The notes beneath the pieces are model-generated. The model saw nothing but the letters and a program-made list of their open reading frames with translations. It was not told where the DNA came from and did not search any database. The position numbers and the translations under genes were made by a program. A stretch of DNA of 64,000 nucleotides from Pseudomonadales bacterium (GTDB lineage Bacteria; Pseudomonadota; Gammaproteobacteria; Pseudomonadales; Azotimanducaceae). Location of the stretch: the NCBI GenBank assembly GCA_029251375.1, contig JAQXDL010000023.1:47011-111010 (forward strand), read 5' to 3'. How positions within the stretch are numbered: the stretch's first letter is position 1; each line of letters starts with the position of its first letter. This document shows positions 1 through 9,157 of this stretch, piece after piece.

Positions 1-370
1 ACAGAATCTTGACCACGGCCTGAGCAACATGCCCAGCACCAAAAATAGCCACCTGATGCGCCGCTGCTGGAAATATTTCGTACAGCATATTCACCGCGCC
101 ACCACAACACTGACCGACCTTACTTGATAAGGGGTAGTGCTCCAGTTTCTGCGCCAGCACGCCTTTTACAATAAGCTGGCGAGCTCGCTGCGTGGTCAGA
201 AATTCTAATTGACCGCCACCAATTGTGTCGAAGGTATCGGTTTGGGTCACAATCATCTTGCTGCCCCCTTCTCGCGGTGTTGAACCGCTGACGCCGATCA
301 CGGTGACGATAACGAACGCATCGCCTTGATCATGACACTGGCTAATGGCTTGCTGCCAACGATGCATCAT
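1..370 (-). CDS. xdhC: Xanthine dehydrogenase accessory protein XdhC (3' part outside window)
   Basis: XdhC binds the molybdenum cofactor, has it sulfurated and inserts it into xanthine dehydrogenase. The first 123 codons are visible. They show the family's N-terminal pattern: a VSGSTPREGG-like segment, a CCGG motif and the start of a Rossmann-like segment FGAGHVA. The ATG at 370-368 overlaps the xdhB stop in an ATGA junction, so translation is probably coupled and the subunits and their maturation factor are made together. The gene runs off the left edge, so completeness cannot be judged. Confidence 0.9.
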   Translation of the reverse strand, partial: MMHRWQQAISQCHDQGDAFVIVTVIGVSGSTPREGGSKMIVTQTDTFDTIGGGQLEFLTTQRARQLIVKGVLAQKLEHYPLSSKVGQCCGGAVNMLYEIFPAAAHQVAIFGAGHVAQAVVKIL

Positions 371-2748
371 GACTGTTTCTGCTTAAGTTGATCTTGCAAA
401 TCATCGATTGCCCAATAGACCTGTTCAAAGGTTGCAGGCGAATTGAGTTTAGGTGCAATTTTGTAGTTTGCACTAGCTGCACAAGCATCACGCAACGCGC
501 ACCATACTGAAATCGCTAGCATAAGCGGTGGTTCCCCGACGGCTTTTGAGCGGTAGATGGTTGGCTTATAGTTCTGCGCTGCAAACAACTGAACGTTAAA
601 CTTCTCGGGCACATCATAGGCTGTTGGAATTTTATAATTAGCCGGGCTATTTGAAATCAGACGGCCAGTATCATCCCAGAGCAGTTCCTCTGTTGTCAGC
701 CAACCCATGCCCTGCACAAAGCCACCTTCTATTTGTCCAATATCAATAGCAGGATTAAGTGAGTCGCCCACATCGTGCAGAATGTCGACCTGAGTAACCT
801 TATATTCACCGGTCGTTCTGTCGACCAACACTTCAGATACGGCTGCGCCACAGGCAAAATAATAAAAAGGATGCCCTTTACCCGCCTGCTTATCAAAGTG
901 TATTTCCGGTGTCTTGTAGAAACCTGTCGCCGACAATTGCACACGATTCATATAAGCAAGTTGCACCATGTCCGCAAAGCCGTGCGGCTCGCCAGCAACG
1001 TTTATACAATCGTTTGCGAAGCTAATGTTAGTTTTCTCTGTCTTGAAGTGATCAGCAATAAAGACCGTCAGCCTATCGCGAATTTGAGTCGCTGCATCCT
1101 GCGCAGCCATGCCGTTCATGTCAGTGCCAGAAGACGCCGCGGTTGGCGACGTATTTGGCACCTTATCGGTTCGGGTTGCCGTGACAGTGATACGCGAATA
1201 ATCGATACCAAGTGTCTGAGCAACAATCTGTGCAATTTTGGTATGCAGGCCTTGGCCCATTTCTGTGCCGCCGTGATTGATCTGAATACTACCGTCGGTA
1301 TAAACATGCATTAGCGCACCCGCCTGATTCAGGTGGGTCGAGGTAAAGGAGATACCAAACTTCACGGGGGTTAGAGAAATACCTTTTAGCAATTGCGAAG
1401 CGTTTTCATTGGCCGCTTTGTTAAAAGCTACGATGCTGGCTCGACGCGCACGATAGTCAGCACTGGTTTCGAGCTGATCAATCAGCTCGCTGAGTATATG
1501 CTGCTCAACTTTCTGACCGTAAGGCGTTTCATCGCGCCCTTGGGCGTACAAATTCGCTTTGCGCACATCCAATGGATCCTTGCCCAGCGACAAAGCAACA
1601 TCTTCCATCATCGCCTCAACCGCCATCATGCCTTTCGGGCCGCCGAAGCCTCGAAATGCCGTATTCGAAACCGTATTGGTCTTGCAACGGTAACCGACGA
1701 TGCGTGCCGTGTTGAGGTAATAAGCGTTGTCGGCATGAAACATGGCCCGATCGACAATACCTTCAGATAAATCTGCACTAAAGCCACACAGCCCCGCCAA
1801 TTCCATGTCGACCCCTAGCAGGCGACCGTCAGCATCGAAACCACAGCGATAGCGATTCCAAAAGTCGTGCCGTTTACCGGTTTGTACCATGTCATCATGA
1901 CGCGGCATTCGATATTTGACCGCACGGTTGTTTCTAATCGCAAAAATGGCCGCCATACAGCCTGGAATAGCCGCTTGAGATTCTTTACCACCAAAGCCGC
2001 CACCCATTCTGCGCACTTCGGTTTGCACTTGATTCAAATTAACACCCAACACCGAGGCGACCAGCTTTTGCACCTCACTGGGATGTTGTGACGATGCGTG
2101 CACATGCACACCACCATCTTCTAGAGGAACGACCAAGGCAACCTGACCCTCAAGATAGAAATGTTCCTGACCACGCACCATCTGTTCGCCTTCGAGCTTA
2201 TTCGGCGCGGCTTTCATCTGTGCGTCCGCATCGCCCATCACGAAGGTACGTGTTGGCAAAACAAAACTGGACTGTTTGAGTGCAGCTTCTGAGGTCAAAA
2301 TCGCTTCAAGTTGTTCATATTCAACCACCGCTTTACGCGCCGCTTGTTGCGCCAATCGTTGTGTTGTGGCGGCGACAGCGAACAAGGGCTGACCAACATA
2401 ACTGACGAGATCTTTGGCGAGTAACAGATCACCGGTGTAGACCGGACTTACATCCGGGTCACCAGGGATATCGTCATGGACAATGACATCGACGACGCCT
2501 TTGCTGGTTTTTACAGGATCGAGGTCAAGCGACACAATACGCGCATGAGCTTGCGTCGACAGTCCTGTCGCAACGAACAGCATGCCGCGCGGCTCGGCAA
2601 TATCATCAACATAATTTGCTGTGCCCATGACATGTTTAAGGCTGGAGTCATGGTTTTTATTCACACCAACACTTGAGCTACCGAGGTCAGATCCATCAGG
2701 GCCATTTTGATCGCTGTCTGAACGCGATGTCTTACCCAATTTACGCAT
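367..2748 (-). CDS. xdhB: Xanthine dehydrogenase, molybdopterin-binding large subunit
   Basis: The 793-residue molybdenum subunit of xanthine dehydrogenase oxidises hypoxanthine and xanthine to urate in the cytoplasm. Visible family motifs are SSQHPSE (about 219-225), the Moco-binding GGGFGGKE (249-256), AFRGFGG (364-370, with the substrate arginine R366) and VGEPPL (737-742, with the catalytic base E739). The length fits bacterial XdhB proteins. The N-terminus carries about 30 extra polar residues before the first conserved segment, so a later start is possible. The start overlaps the end of xdhA by 8 bases and the stop overlaps xdhC, giving one xdhA-xdhB-xdhC transcript. Confidence 0.95.
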   Translation of the reverse strand: MRKLGKTSRSDSDQNGPDGSDLGSSSVGVNKNHDSSLKHVMGTANYVDDIAEPRGMLFVATGLSTQAHARIVSLDLDPVKTSKGVVDVIVHDDIPGDPDVSPVYTGDLLLAKDLVSYVGQPLFAVAATTQRLAQQAARKAVVEYEQLEAILTSEAALKQSSFVLPTRTFVMGDADAQMKAAPNKLEGEQMVRGQEHFYLEGQVALVVPLEDGGVHVHASSQHPSEVQKLVASVLGVNLNQVQTEVRRMGGGFGGKESQAAIPGCMAAIFAIRNNRAVKYRMPRHDDMVQTGKRHDFWNRYRCGFDADGRLLGVDMELAGLCGFSADLSEGIVDRAMFHADNAYYLNTARIVGYRCKTNTVSNTAFRGFGGPKGMMAVEAMMEDVALSLGKDPLDVRKANLYAQGRDETPYGQKVEQHILSELIDQLETSADYRARRASIVAFNKAANENASQLLKGISLTPVKFGISFTSTHLNQAGALMHVYTDGSIQINHGGTEMGQGLHTKIAQIVAQTLGIDYSRITVTATRTDKVPNTSPTAASSGTDMNGMAAQDAATQIRDRLTVFIADHFKTEKTNISFANDCINVAGEPHGFADMVQLAYMNRVQLSATGFYKTPEIHFDKQAGKGHPFYYFACGAAVSEVLVDRTTGEYKVTQVDILHDVGDSLNPAIDIGQIEGGFVQGMGWLTTEELLWDDTGRLISNSPANYKIPTAYDVPEKFNVQLFAAQNYKPTIYRSKAVGEPPLMLAISVWCALRDACAASANYKIAPKLNSPATFEQVYWAIDDLQDQLKQKQS

Positions 2749-4270
2749 GTCTCACCTCCGTGACTTGCGGTAAGTGTTCACCGCGAAACTCCCGCAGTGC
2801 GCGCTCAAGCATGGTCTGCGCCATGCGCAAACGATATGCCGCTGACGCTCTTACGTCCGTCATGGGTTGCATGGCCATCGACAATAATTGAACGGCTTGA
2901 CTCATTAGCTCGTCATCAAGCGTCGCGCCCTCGAGTTTGGCCTCGACCTCTTTGAGCTTAACGGGCATCGCCGCCATACCGCCAAATGCAATAGCGGCCT
3001 TGGATATTTGATCAGGGCAACCTTCAAATCTGAAGGCGCCCAGCACCGAGGAAATATCGTCCTCAATGCGTTTGGAATTTTTATAAAACCGATGGAAATC
3101 CGTTAATGCCTGAACCGGAAACTCGACTGAGACAATATATTCGTCCGCCGCCAAACTCGTCTGCCGATAGTCGAGGTAAAAATCCTCGATGCTTGATGCC
3201 CGTTTGGCACCAGAGCTTGAGCCAATATTTAAAACGCCGTCCAGTACCATGAACACCGGTGGCATATCCGCGATTGGCGAACCATTGCCGAAATTGCCAC
3301 CCAACGTCCCGCGGTTTCGAATCTGGGTAGACCCCAGACGATGCAGTAAATCGACAAGCGCAGGTGATCTTTGGCCTAGTGCTAACTCAATGTCCTGATA
3401 GGTCACAGCCGCACCAATACGACAAATTTCTTTGCCTTCATGCATCTCTATAGTTAACTCAGTCAGCTCAGCAACCTTGTTAACACTGATCATTTGATCA
3501 ATATCTCGGTACAACTGCGTCACTTCCAACATCAGATCTGTACCACCTGCGATGAGTCTTGCGGTGGGAAATTGCATTATAAACGCATTCATCTCTTTTA
3601 GACTCTCGGGTAAATAAACACCTTGGTTGGCAGCTTCGTTTTTAACTTGGCTTTCAACTTCACTTTCAACATCACTTTCAACATCGGTGACACCTTCTGA
3701 CTGATGCTTTGAAACCGACGCATCAACATAAAGCCAGCTGTCGTGAGCCGCCGCTAGCGCTGCTTGGCCCGCTTCGACAATTGGCTTGTAACCGGTACAG
3801 CGGCAAAGGTTACCGGATATACCCAGCTGCACCTGTTCACGAACGGAATCATCATCAGTCGCAAAATCGGTCGCACCATTCTCAACGAGCGCCGCTAGAG
3901 ACATGACAAAACCAGGCGTGCAGAAGCCGCATTGGGAACCATGACAGTCCATCATGGATTGTTGCGCGGGATGAAGCTTATCCCCTTGAGCGAGTCCCTC
4001 CACTGTCACGATCGATTCACCGGCAAATTGTCCGATCGGCGCAATACAGGCATTGAATGTTTTAAACGGGTCGCTTTGGCGACCTAGGCCCGTCGCTCTG
4101 TCAGCAACCATGACAGTACAGGCTCCGCAATCACCGGACGCACATCCCTCTTTGGTTCCTTTCAATCCATGCCGTCGCAGAAACTCCAAAACAGTTTCTG
4201 TCGGTTCACCATCGATCTGCATCGCTTTTTGATTAATCTCAACTATCACGTCGCTGCCTTTACTAAACAA
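2741..4270 (-). CDS. xdhA: Xanthine dehydrogenase, 2Fe-2S/FAD small subunit
   Basis: This 509-residue electron-transfer subunit passes electrons from the Mo site through two 2Fe-2S clusters to FAD and then NAD+. Cysteines C43, C48, C51 and C75 form the plant-ferredoxin-type cluster; C114, C117, C156 and C158 form the second. The FAD domain (from about residue 215) has AGGTDL and a RGTLGGNFGNGSP motif. Between the Fe-S and FAD domains lies an acidic linker of VES(D/E/Q) tetrapeptides encoded by a 12-bp tandem repeat (about 3635-3682), which is not a standard family feature. It is the first gene of the operon and diverges from the RutR-like regulator. Confidence 0.95.
   Translation of the reverse strand: MFSKGSDVIVEINQKAMQIDGEPTETVLEFLRRHGLKGTKEGCASGDCGACTVMVADRATGLGRQSDPFKTFNACIAPIGQFAGESIVTVEGLAQGDKLHPAQQSMMDCHGSQCGFCTPGFVMSLAALVENGATDFATDDDSVREQVQLGISGNLCRCTGYKPIVEAGQAALAAAHDSWLYVDASVSKHQSEGVTDVESDVESEVESQVKNEAANQGVYLPESLKEMNAFIMQFPTARLIAGGTDLMLEVTQLYRDIDQMISVNKVAELTELTIEMHEGKEICRIGAAVTYQDIELALGQRSPALVDLLHRLGSTQIRNRGTLGGNFGNGSPIADMPPVFMVLDGVLNIGSSSGAKRASSIEDFYLDYRQTSLAADEYIVSVEFPVQALTDFHRFYKNSKRIEDDISSVLGAFRFEGCPDQISKAAIAFGGMAAMPVKLKEVEAKLEGATLDDELMSQAVQLLSMAMQPMTDVRASAAYRLRMAQTMLERALREFRGEHLPQVTEVRHA
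3635..3682. repeat. 12-bp in-frame tandem repeat in xdhA
   Basis: Three close copies of a 12-bp unit ending in CTTTCAAC (3647-3682), plus a diverged fourth copy at 3635-3646, encode the tetrapeptide series in the XdhA interdomain linker. The period is a multiple of three, so copy-number change keeps the reading frame. Confidence 0.8.
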
Positions 4271-4342
4271 TCCGATTTCTCATGCCCTAAAGTTAACGCT
4301 AGCCGACCTGAATGCAACGTTCGGCGTAGCCAATTCAAATTC

Positions 4343-4358
4343 TTGACCATTTGGACAG
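4343..4358. promoter_or_regulatory. Probable RutR-like operator between xdhA and the TetR gene
   Basis: The sequence TTGACCA-TT-TGGACAG is an imperfect palindrome. It matches the published E. coli RutR consensus TTGACCAnnTGGTCAA at 12 of 14 specified positions: the left half is perfect and the right half has two mismatches. It is centred about 80 bp upstream of the xdhA start and 47 bp upstream of the regulator ATG, so one site could control both genes. The adjacent regulator is RutR-like, which makes the match more meaningful. The match was seen by eye; binding is inferred. Confidence 0.7.
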
Positions 4359-4397
4359 GTTTAGTGATACAGTACACGAATCACCCTTGCGTTGGCA

Positions 4398-5069
4398 ATG
4401 ACACTGCGTACTTCAAATCTACCAAAAGCGGATACTCGCGCATCACACATCGAGATCGTTATCACCGACATCCTCGAAGCGGCTCAAGAAGAATTTGCCG
4501 TTAACGGATTTGCCGGTGCACGTATGCAGGTGATTGCAGATCGAGCCGGCTACCCCAAGGCCAATGTGCACTATCATTTCAAGAATAAGACCAGCCTTTA
4601 TCTCGCCGTATTGGACCGCATCGTGACGCGCTGGGATGACTATCTGAACGACATTTCAGTCGATGATGACCCCGCCGTGGTACTCGATACGTTCATTCGC
4701 GAGAAGGTGCAATTCTCTTTTGATGAACCTTCTGCGTCTCGACTGTTTGCCAACGAAATTATTCACGGTGCACCGCATCTACGCAAACACATTTCCAGCC
4801 AAATACGCCCCTATGTGATTGATCGCGTTGCCGTCATTCAATCGTGGATAGACGCGGGTAAAATGATGTCTGTCGACCCCATGCGGCTCATCTTTTTAAT
4901 CTGGTCGACAACCCAACATTACGCCGATTTTCAGTCGCAAATCTTGATCGTCACAAAGCAAAAAAAGTACACGCAAGAATACCGACAAGAAACCGCCGAT
5001 TTTCTTAGCAAATTGATATTGTCTGGGTGCGGTCTAACCTTACCCAGTAAAAACAACGAACTAACTTAG
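4398..5069 (+). CDS. TetR-family regulator, RutR-like
   Basis: The predicted 223-residue repressor has an N-terminal helix-turn-helix (segment around ADRAGYPKANVHYHF) and a C-terminal ligand domain. That domain resembles E. coli RutR: note ASRLFANEI, HGAPHL, the IQSWIDAGK segment and LIFLIWSTTQHYADF. RutR senses uracil/thymine and regulates pyrimidine and purine catabolism. Here the gene diverges from xdhABC and shares a RutR-type operator with it, so control of purine catabolism is likely; the ligand is unknown. ATG 4398 is preferred over an in-frame TTG two codons upstream. It is followed after 27 bp by the deaminase gene and may be cotranscribed with it. Confidence 0.88.
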   Translation: MTLRTSNLPKADTRASHIEIVITDILEAAQEEFAVNGFAGARMQVIADRAGYPKANVHYHFKNKTSLYLAVLDRIVTRWDDYLNDISVDDDPAVVLDTFIREKVQFSFDEPSASRLFANEIIHGAPHLRKHISSQIRPYVIDRVAVIQSWIDAGKMMSVDPMRLIFLIWSTTQHYADFQSQILIVTKQKKYTQEYRQETADFLSKLILSGCGLTLPSKNNELT

Positions 5070-5096
5070 CGCTAGCGCATCCATGAAGGTTACCCA

Positions 5097-6464
5097 ATGA
5101 TCAAACAAGCTACTTGGATTAAAAACCCACTTGCGGTTTGGACTGGCACAGAATTCAGCGCGCCGAACGGCCTAGTCGTTTGTGGCGACAAAATCGTCGA
5201 ACTCGTGACAACACCGGAACCGACCTCAAGTTACAGTAAAACCATGGATGCCACTGACTGTGTGATAATCCCGGGGTTAGTAAACTGCCACCATCATTTT
5301 TATCAAACTCTGACCCGCGCATTACCCGCTGCCGCCAACAAACCTTTGTTCCCATGGCTTGAAAGCCTCTACCCTGTTTGGGCAAACCTTGATGAACAGG
5401 CGATTGCCGTCTCAACTGAAGTTGCCTTGAGTGAAATGTTGCTGTCCGGTTGCACCACCGCCTCCGATCACCATTACGTATTTCCACCGAATCTAGAAAA
5501 TGCCATTGATATTCAGGCAACGGTTGCAAAAAAAATGGGCATGCGGGTTGTGCTGACCCGCGGATCGATGAGCCTCGGCAAAAGTGATGGCGGCCTACCA
5601 CCTGATAGTGTTGTGCAAACTGAACAAACGATTTTAGATGACAGTCAGCGGCTGATCGACACCTGGCACCAAGCCAACGATGCCCCAGACGACACCAGCC
5701 CAATGACACAGATAGCCCTTGCACCCTGCTCACCCTTCTCGGTGACGAAAGCCTTGATGATCGAAACCGCCGCACTTGCGCAGAAGAACGATGTGTTACT
5801 GCATACCCATCTGGCCGAAACCGAAGATGAAAATCAGTTCTGTCTCGACAGCTATGGCGTTCGGCCATTGGATTATTTAGCGGAAGTTGGCTGGCTATCA
5901 AATCAAACTTGGCTCGCCCATGGCATCCATTTTAATGCCGAAGAGATCAAAAGACTCGGCGACGCGGGCACCGGTATTTGTCATTGCCCCAGTTCAAATA
6001 TGATCCTCGCATCTGGTATTTGCCCTGTCACTGATTTGGAAGTAGCAGGCTCTCCGGTTGGCTTAGGCGTCGATGGTTCGGCATCGAATGATTGCTCCAA
6101 TCTGATGCAGGAAGTCAGACAGGCATTTCTCATGCAGCGGCTTAGATCAGGCGCCGAGGATATCACTGCGGACCGAGCCCTCAAATGGGGCACGCAGGGC
6201 GGCGCAAACCTATTGCGACGCAATGACATTGGCTCAATCGAAGTCGGCAAGCAAGCCGATTTGGCGCTGTTTAAGTTAAATGAACTAAGGTTTGCTGGCG
6301 CCGGTGCACCCATCGATGCGCTGGTCACCTGTGGCGCTCATCGCGCCGAGCATGTGATGGTTAACGGTGCTTGGCGGGTAACCGACGGACAGATTATCGA
6401 CTTGGATCTAGATGCCCTTAGACAACGTCAAATTGACGTTGCCCATCGACTCGTAAACCAGTAG
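5097..6464 (+). CDS. 8-oxoguanine/guanine-type deaminase (amidohydrolase superfamily)
   Basis: A 455-residue cytosolic metal-dependent deaminase of the ATZ/TRZ family. The metal-binding HxH lies in NCHHHFYQ (H65, H67), followed by a TRALPAA...LFPWL segment typical of the 8-oxoguanine deaminase group. Later come HLAETEDE, AHGIHF and the aspartate motif GVDGSASND. Family members hydrolyse 8-oxoguanine, isocytosine, guanine or chlorotriazines. Location beside xanthine dehydrogenase favours a purine substrate, for example guanine to xanthine or 8-oxoguanine to urate; the sequence does not decide which. An AAGG ribosome site precedes ATG 5097. Confidence 0.88.
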   Translation: MIKQATWIKNPLAVWTGTEFSAPNGLVVCGDKIVELVTTPEPTSSYSKTMDATDCVIIPGLVNCHHHFYQTLTRALPAAANKPLFPWLESLYPVWANLDEQAIAVSTEVALSEMLLSGCTTASDHHYVFPPNLENAIDIQATVAKKMGMRVVLTRGSMSLGKSDGGLPPDSVVQTEQTILDDSQRLIDTWHQANDAPDDTSPMTQIALAPCSPFSVTKALMIETAALAQKNDVLLHTHLAETEDENQFCLDSYGVRPLDYLAEVGWLSNQTWLAHGIHFNAEEIKRLGDAGTGICHCPSSNMILASGICPVTDLEVAGSPVGLGVDGSASNDCSNLMQEVRQAFLMQRLRSGAEDITADRALKWGTQGGANLLRRNDIGSIEVGKQADLALFKLNELRFAGAGAPIDALVTCGAHRAEHVMVNGAWRVTDGQIIDLDLDALRQRQIDVAHRLVNQ

Positions 6465-6493
6465 TTCGATTGTTCCGTGATATCTGGCGAAAC

Positions 6494-7579
6494 CTATTTC
6501 GGCAATTGATCTCTATAGGTGTCCCAGTTGGCCAGAATAGCGTCGACCACGGTATTGCCGATAATAAACGCAGTTTCAAGTGCGGGTCGGCCATCATCAG
6601 GATAATCCGCCGTTGCACTCCAGGTTGCAGATTTGCCCGGTGGCTGCACGGTGAAGTTACTGATTGTTCGCAGCACAAGCACGCGTTGTGCATCCACCAG
6701 ATCTATTCTTGCCATACGGTGTAAAGCAGTCAACGTGCCGCTGTCTTCCATGCCACTGGTCATGAAGTTGCGATCAGTGCTTGAGTAAACTTGCACCCAA
6801 TCGTTGGCCCATTGATTTAATTTCTCTCCATGCCAATAAGTGCTCGATGAAAGATGTTCGCCGCGGGTGACAAAAGGCGGCTTCTGCGCATTAGGTGTTT
6901 CATTAAACATTTGGCTAAAAGCGATCGAATCTTTATAGCTTGGTAACCTGGTACTTTTTGTCAGATTATAAGCCCAATCGACCAAAGGCTCATTCAACTC
7001 AAATGCCACTGTATCCACGGTCCATCCGGTTGAGACATCATCGCCCGGTTTTGCCGGCTCAAAACCACCTAAGGGAATAAATCCATAGGGCCAATCTTCA
7101 GGAATTTCTCTTGCGTCCAGCTCATAGGCCAGATCACCGTCGATCACATTACGGGCCCAAACCGCAGAGCCAATTGACACGTCTGCTGGGTCACCGCCTG
7201 CAATACCTGCGATCAACCAATAGGCTTTGCTAAAATCGAATCGATCATCAAAGCCGAGCGCCATAATAGACGCAGTTGCATTGGGGATACCGCCACCGGT
7301 ACAGACGATTAGCACGCCATCATCATTAACATAAACCGGATGCTGGCCGGCTTTAAATGGCATTTGTCTTAGACCCTCTAAGCGTTCGATCCAAAACTGC
7401 ATCTCGCCAGGTCTGTCGCCCGTATGTTCGCCATTTTCAAACATGGTCACGACGACAACTTTAATTGCTATAGGATCAACGCCTTGGCTGTGCTTGGTTG
7501 AATGACCGTCGGCAAGTATCTGGGCAGAGCAAAGACTTGCACAAAGAAATAGCACAACTTTTATATATTTGTGGAACAT
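6494..7579 (-). CDS. Purine nucleoside permease (NUP family), secreted
   Basis: A protein of about 361 residues from ATG 7579, chosen because it starts a clean signal peptide (MFHKYIKVVLFL...ILADG). An upstream in-frame start would add 18 residues that spoil the signal. The mature part has NUP-family features: IKVVVVTMFENGEHTGDRPGE, CTGGGIPNA, IAGIAGGDP and a SGMEDSGTL segment. The fold resembles nucleoside phosphorylases; fungal and bacterial members are linked to purine nucleoside uptake. It is convergent with the deaminase gene and fits the purine theme. Whether it transports, binds or cleaves nucleosides is unresolved. Confidence 0.85.
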   Translation of the reverse strand: MFHKYIKVVLFLCASLCSAQILADGHSTKHSQGVDPIAIKVVVVTMFENGEHTGDRPGEMQFWIERLEGLRQMPFKAGQHPVYVNDDGVLIVCTGGGIPNATASIMALGFDDRFDFSKAYWLIAGIAGGDPADVSIGSAVWARNVIDGDLAYELDAREIPEDWPYGFIPLGGFEPAKPGDDVSTGWTVDTVAFELNEPLVDWAYNLTKSTRLPSYKDSIAFSQMFNETPNAQKPPFVTRGEHLSSSTYWHGEKLNQWANDWVQVYSSTDRNFMTSGMEDSGTLTALHRMARIDLVDAQRVLVLRTISNFTVQPPGKSATWSATADYPDDGRPALETAFIIGNTVVDAILANWDTYRDQLPK

Positions 7580-7647
7580 ATTTACCTCAAAAAAATTATT
7601 ACTAACGGTACCGTTGAGCAATATTCGTTCCAATACCTAAAAACTTA

Positions 7648-9015
7648 TTAGGCGTCCGCAAAAATCCAGCAGGGTTCATAATTTTCAACATCAATCTTCA
7701 TGCGTTTTTGCGCGATAAATTTATTCAGTAATTTCTCAAGCTGTTCGATTATTTCAGGTTCACCGCTGAGGCGAAAAGGACCGTTTTGACGAATCTGCTC
7801 CAGGCCAAAGGCTTTCACATTGCCGGCAACAATACCGGAAAAAGCTTTACGCATATGACCAGCAAGTTCATTGGCTGGCAATCCGCGTTCAAGTTTAAGT
7901 GACGCCATATTTTCATGGGTTGGCTCGAACGGATTCTGAAGATCGGACTCAATATAGAGCTCCCAATTGAAACCATAAGACTCACCATTGTGCCGACGGT
8001 GCTTGCGTATGAGATCTACACTCTTACGTACCGATCGCCCTACCTCTTCCGCGTCACCGATAATAATTTCATAATACTTAGTCGCCTCTTCACCCAAGGT
8101 TGCACGGATAAAGTCATCCAGGGCGATGAAATAGTCTTCGCTATCTTTCTGAGCGGCCATCACAAAGGAGAACGGAATGTCCTTGTTCTTTTCATGCATT
8201 AAAATACTTAGTAAGTACAAAACTTCTTCTGCGGTTCCTGCGCCACCCGGGAATACAACGATGCTATGGGCGACTCTAACGAATGCTTCAAGGCGCTTCT
8301 CTATATCTGGCAGGATAACCAGCTCATTGACGATAGGGTTCGGTGCCTCGGCAGCAATGATGCCAGGCTCACTGATACCGATATAACGACGATGTTCGAT
8401 TTGTTGCTTTGAATGACCGATCGCCGCGCCTTTCATTGGGCCTTTCATCGCGCCGGGACCACAACCTGTGGCAATGTTTAGACCGCGCAAACCCAGTTGA
8501 TAACCGACATCCTTGGTAAACTCGTACTCGGGACGGCTGATCGAATGACCACCCCAACAGACGACCAAATCCGCTTTTAAATTGGGTCGCACAATCGTCG
8601 CATTACGAAGAATGTCGAAAACTACATCGGTGATGCCACGACGGCTATTAAGGTCGTAGACACCGTCCAAGGACATTGAATGATTTAAATACACAATGTC
8701 ACGCAACACAGAGAAAAGATGATCCTGAATACCGCGTATCATCCTGCCATCAACAAAAGCCGATGCGGGTGCGTTCTCTACCGATAATTTTGGACCGCGT
8801 GATTCCCGCTCAACATGAATCTCAAAGTCTTCATAGGCTTCAAGCAACTTGTTCACATCGTCCTCTGTACTACCTGAATTCAGTACAGCTAGAGCGCACT
8901 CTCTAAACAGCTTCCTGACCTCTGACTGCGACGACATTAAACCTTGAATCTCTCGATAGGAGAGAAGATTCAAACTCTTTATGGGCCTAAGGTTGCCCCT
9001 ACTCCATTTTGACAT
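7648..9015 (-). CDS. ppnN: Nucleotide 5'-monophosphate nucleosidase PpnN (YgdH family)
   Basis: A 455-residue homologue of E. coli PpnN, which cleaves purine and pyrimidine nucleoside monophosphates to a free base and ribose 5-phosphate and is stimulated by (p)ppGpp. The central LOG/lysine-decarboxylase-like domain shows CWGGHSIS (about 153-160), ATGCGPGAMKGPMKGAA (182-198) and the nucleotide-binding PGGAGTAEE (256-264). The long N- and C-terminal extensions distinguish PpnN from short LOG proteins. ATG 9015 is preceded by a GAGG Shine-Dalgarno. It is on the same strand as the NUP gene and may be transcribed with it. Confidence 0.93.
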   Translation of the reverse strand: MSKWSRGNLRPIKSLNLLSYREIQGLMSSQSEVRKLFRECALAVLNSGSTEDDVNKLLEAYEDFEIHVERESRGPKLSVENAPASAFVDGRMIRGIQDHLFSVLRDIVYLNHSMSLDGVYDLNSRRGITDVVFDILRNATIVRPNLKADLVVCWGGHSISRPEYEFTKDVGYQLGLRGLNIATGCGPGAMKGPMKGAAIGHSKQQIEHRRYIGISEPGIIAAEAPNPIVNELVILPDIEKRLEAFVRVAHSIVVFPGGAGTAEEVLYLLSILMHEKNKDIPFSFVMAAQKDSEDYFIALDDFIRATLGEEATKYYEIIIGDAEEVGRSVRKSVDLIRKHRRHNGESYGFNWELYIESDLQNPFEPTHENMASLKLERGLPANELAGHMRKAFSGIVAGNVKAFGLEQIRQNGPFRLSGEPEIIEQLEKLLNKFIAQKRMKIDVENYEPCWIFADA

Positions 9016-9157
9016 TCACTTTTTACCTCATTGCTATATTGGTGATATCGCTTTCGCGATAATGACTTACTAAAAAGAATTTAACACTTTCGATCGTGTC
9101 TTTTACCCGCTATTGCAAATTTGATGCTAAATCTGAAGACCAACATCAATCAAACGA

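Noticed and set aside
775..1314. Long open frame opposite xdhB
   Set aside because: It lies wholly inside a well-supported gene on the other strand, has no recognisable domain and no ribosome site.
5155..5901. 248-codon open frame opposite the deaminase
   Set aside because: Its Arg/Ser/Cys-rich composition is typical of a shadow frame of the plus-strand gene, whose motifs are clear.
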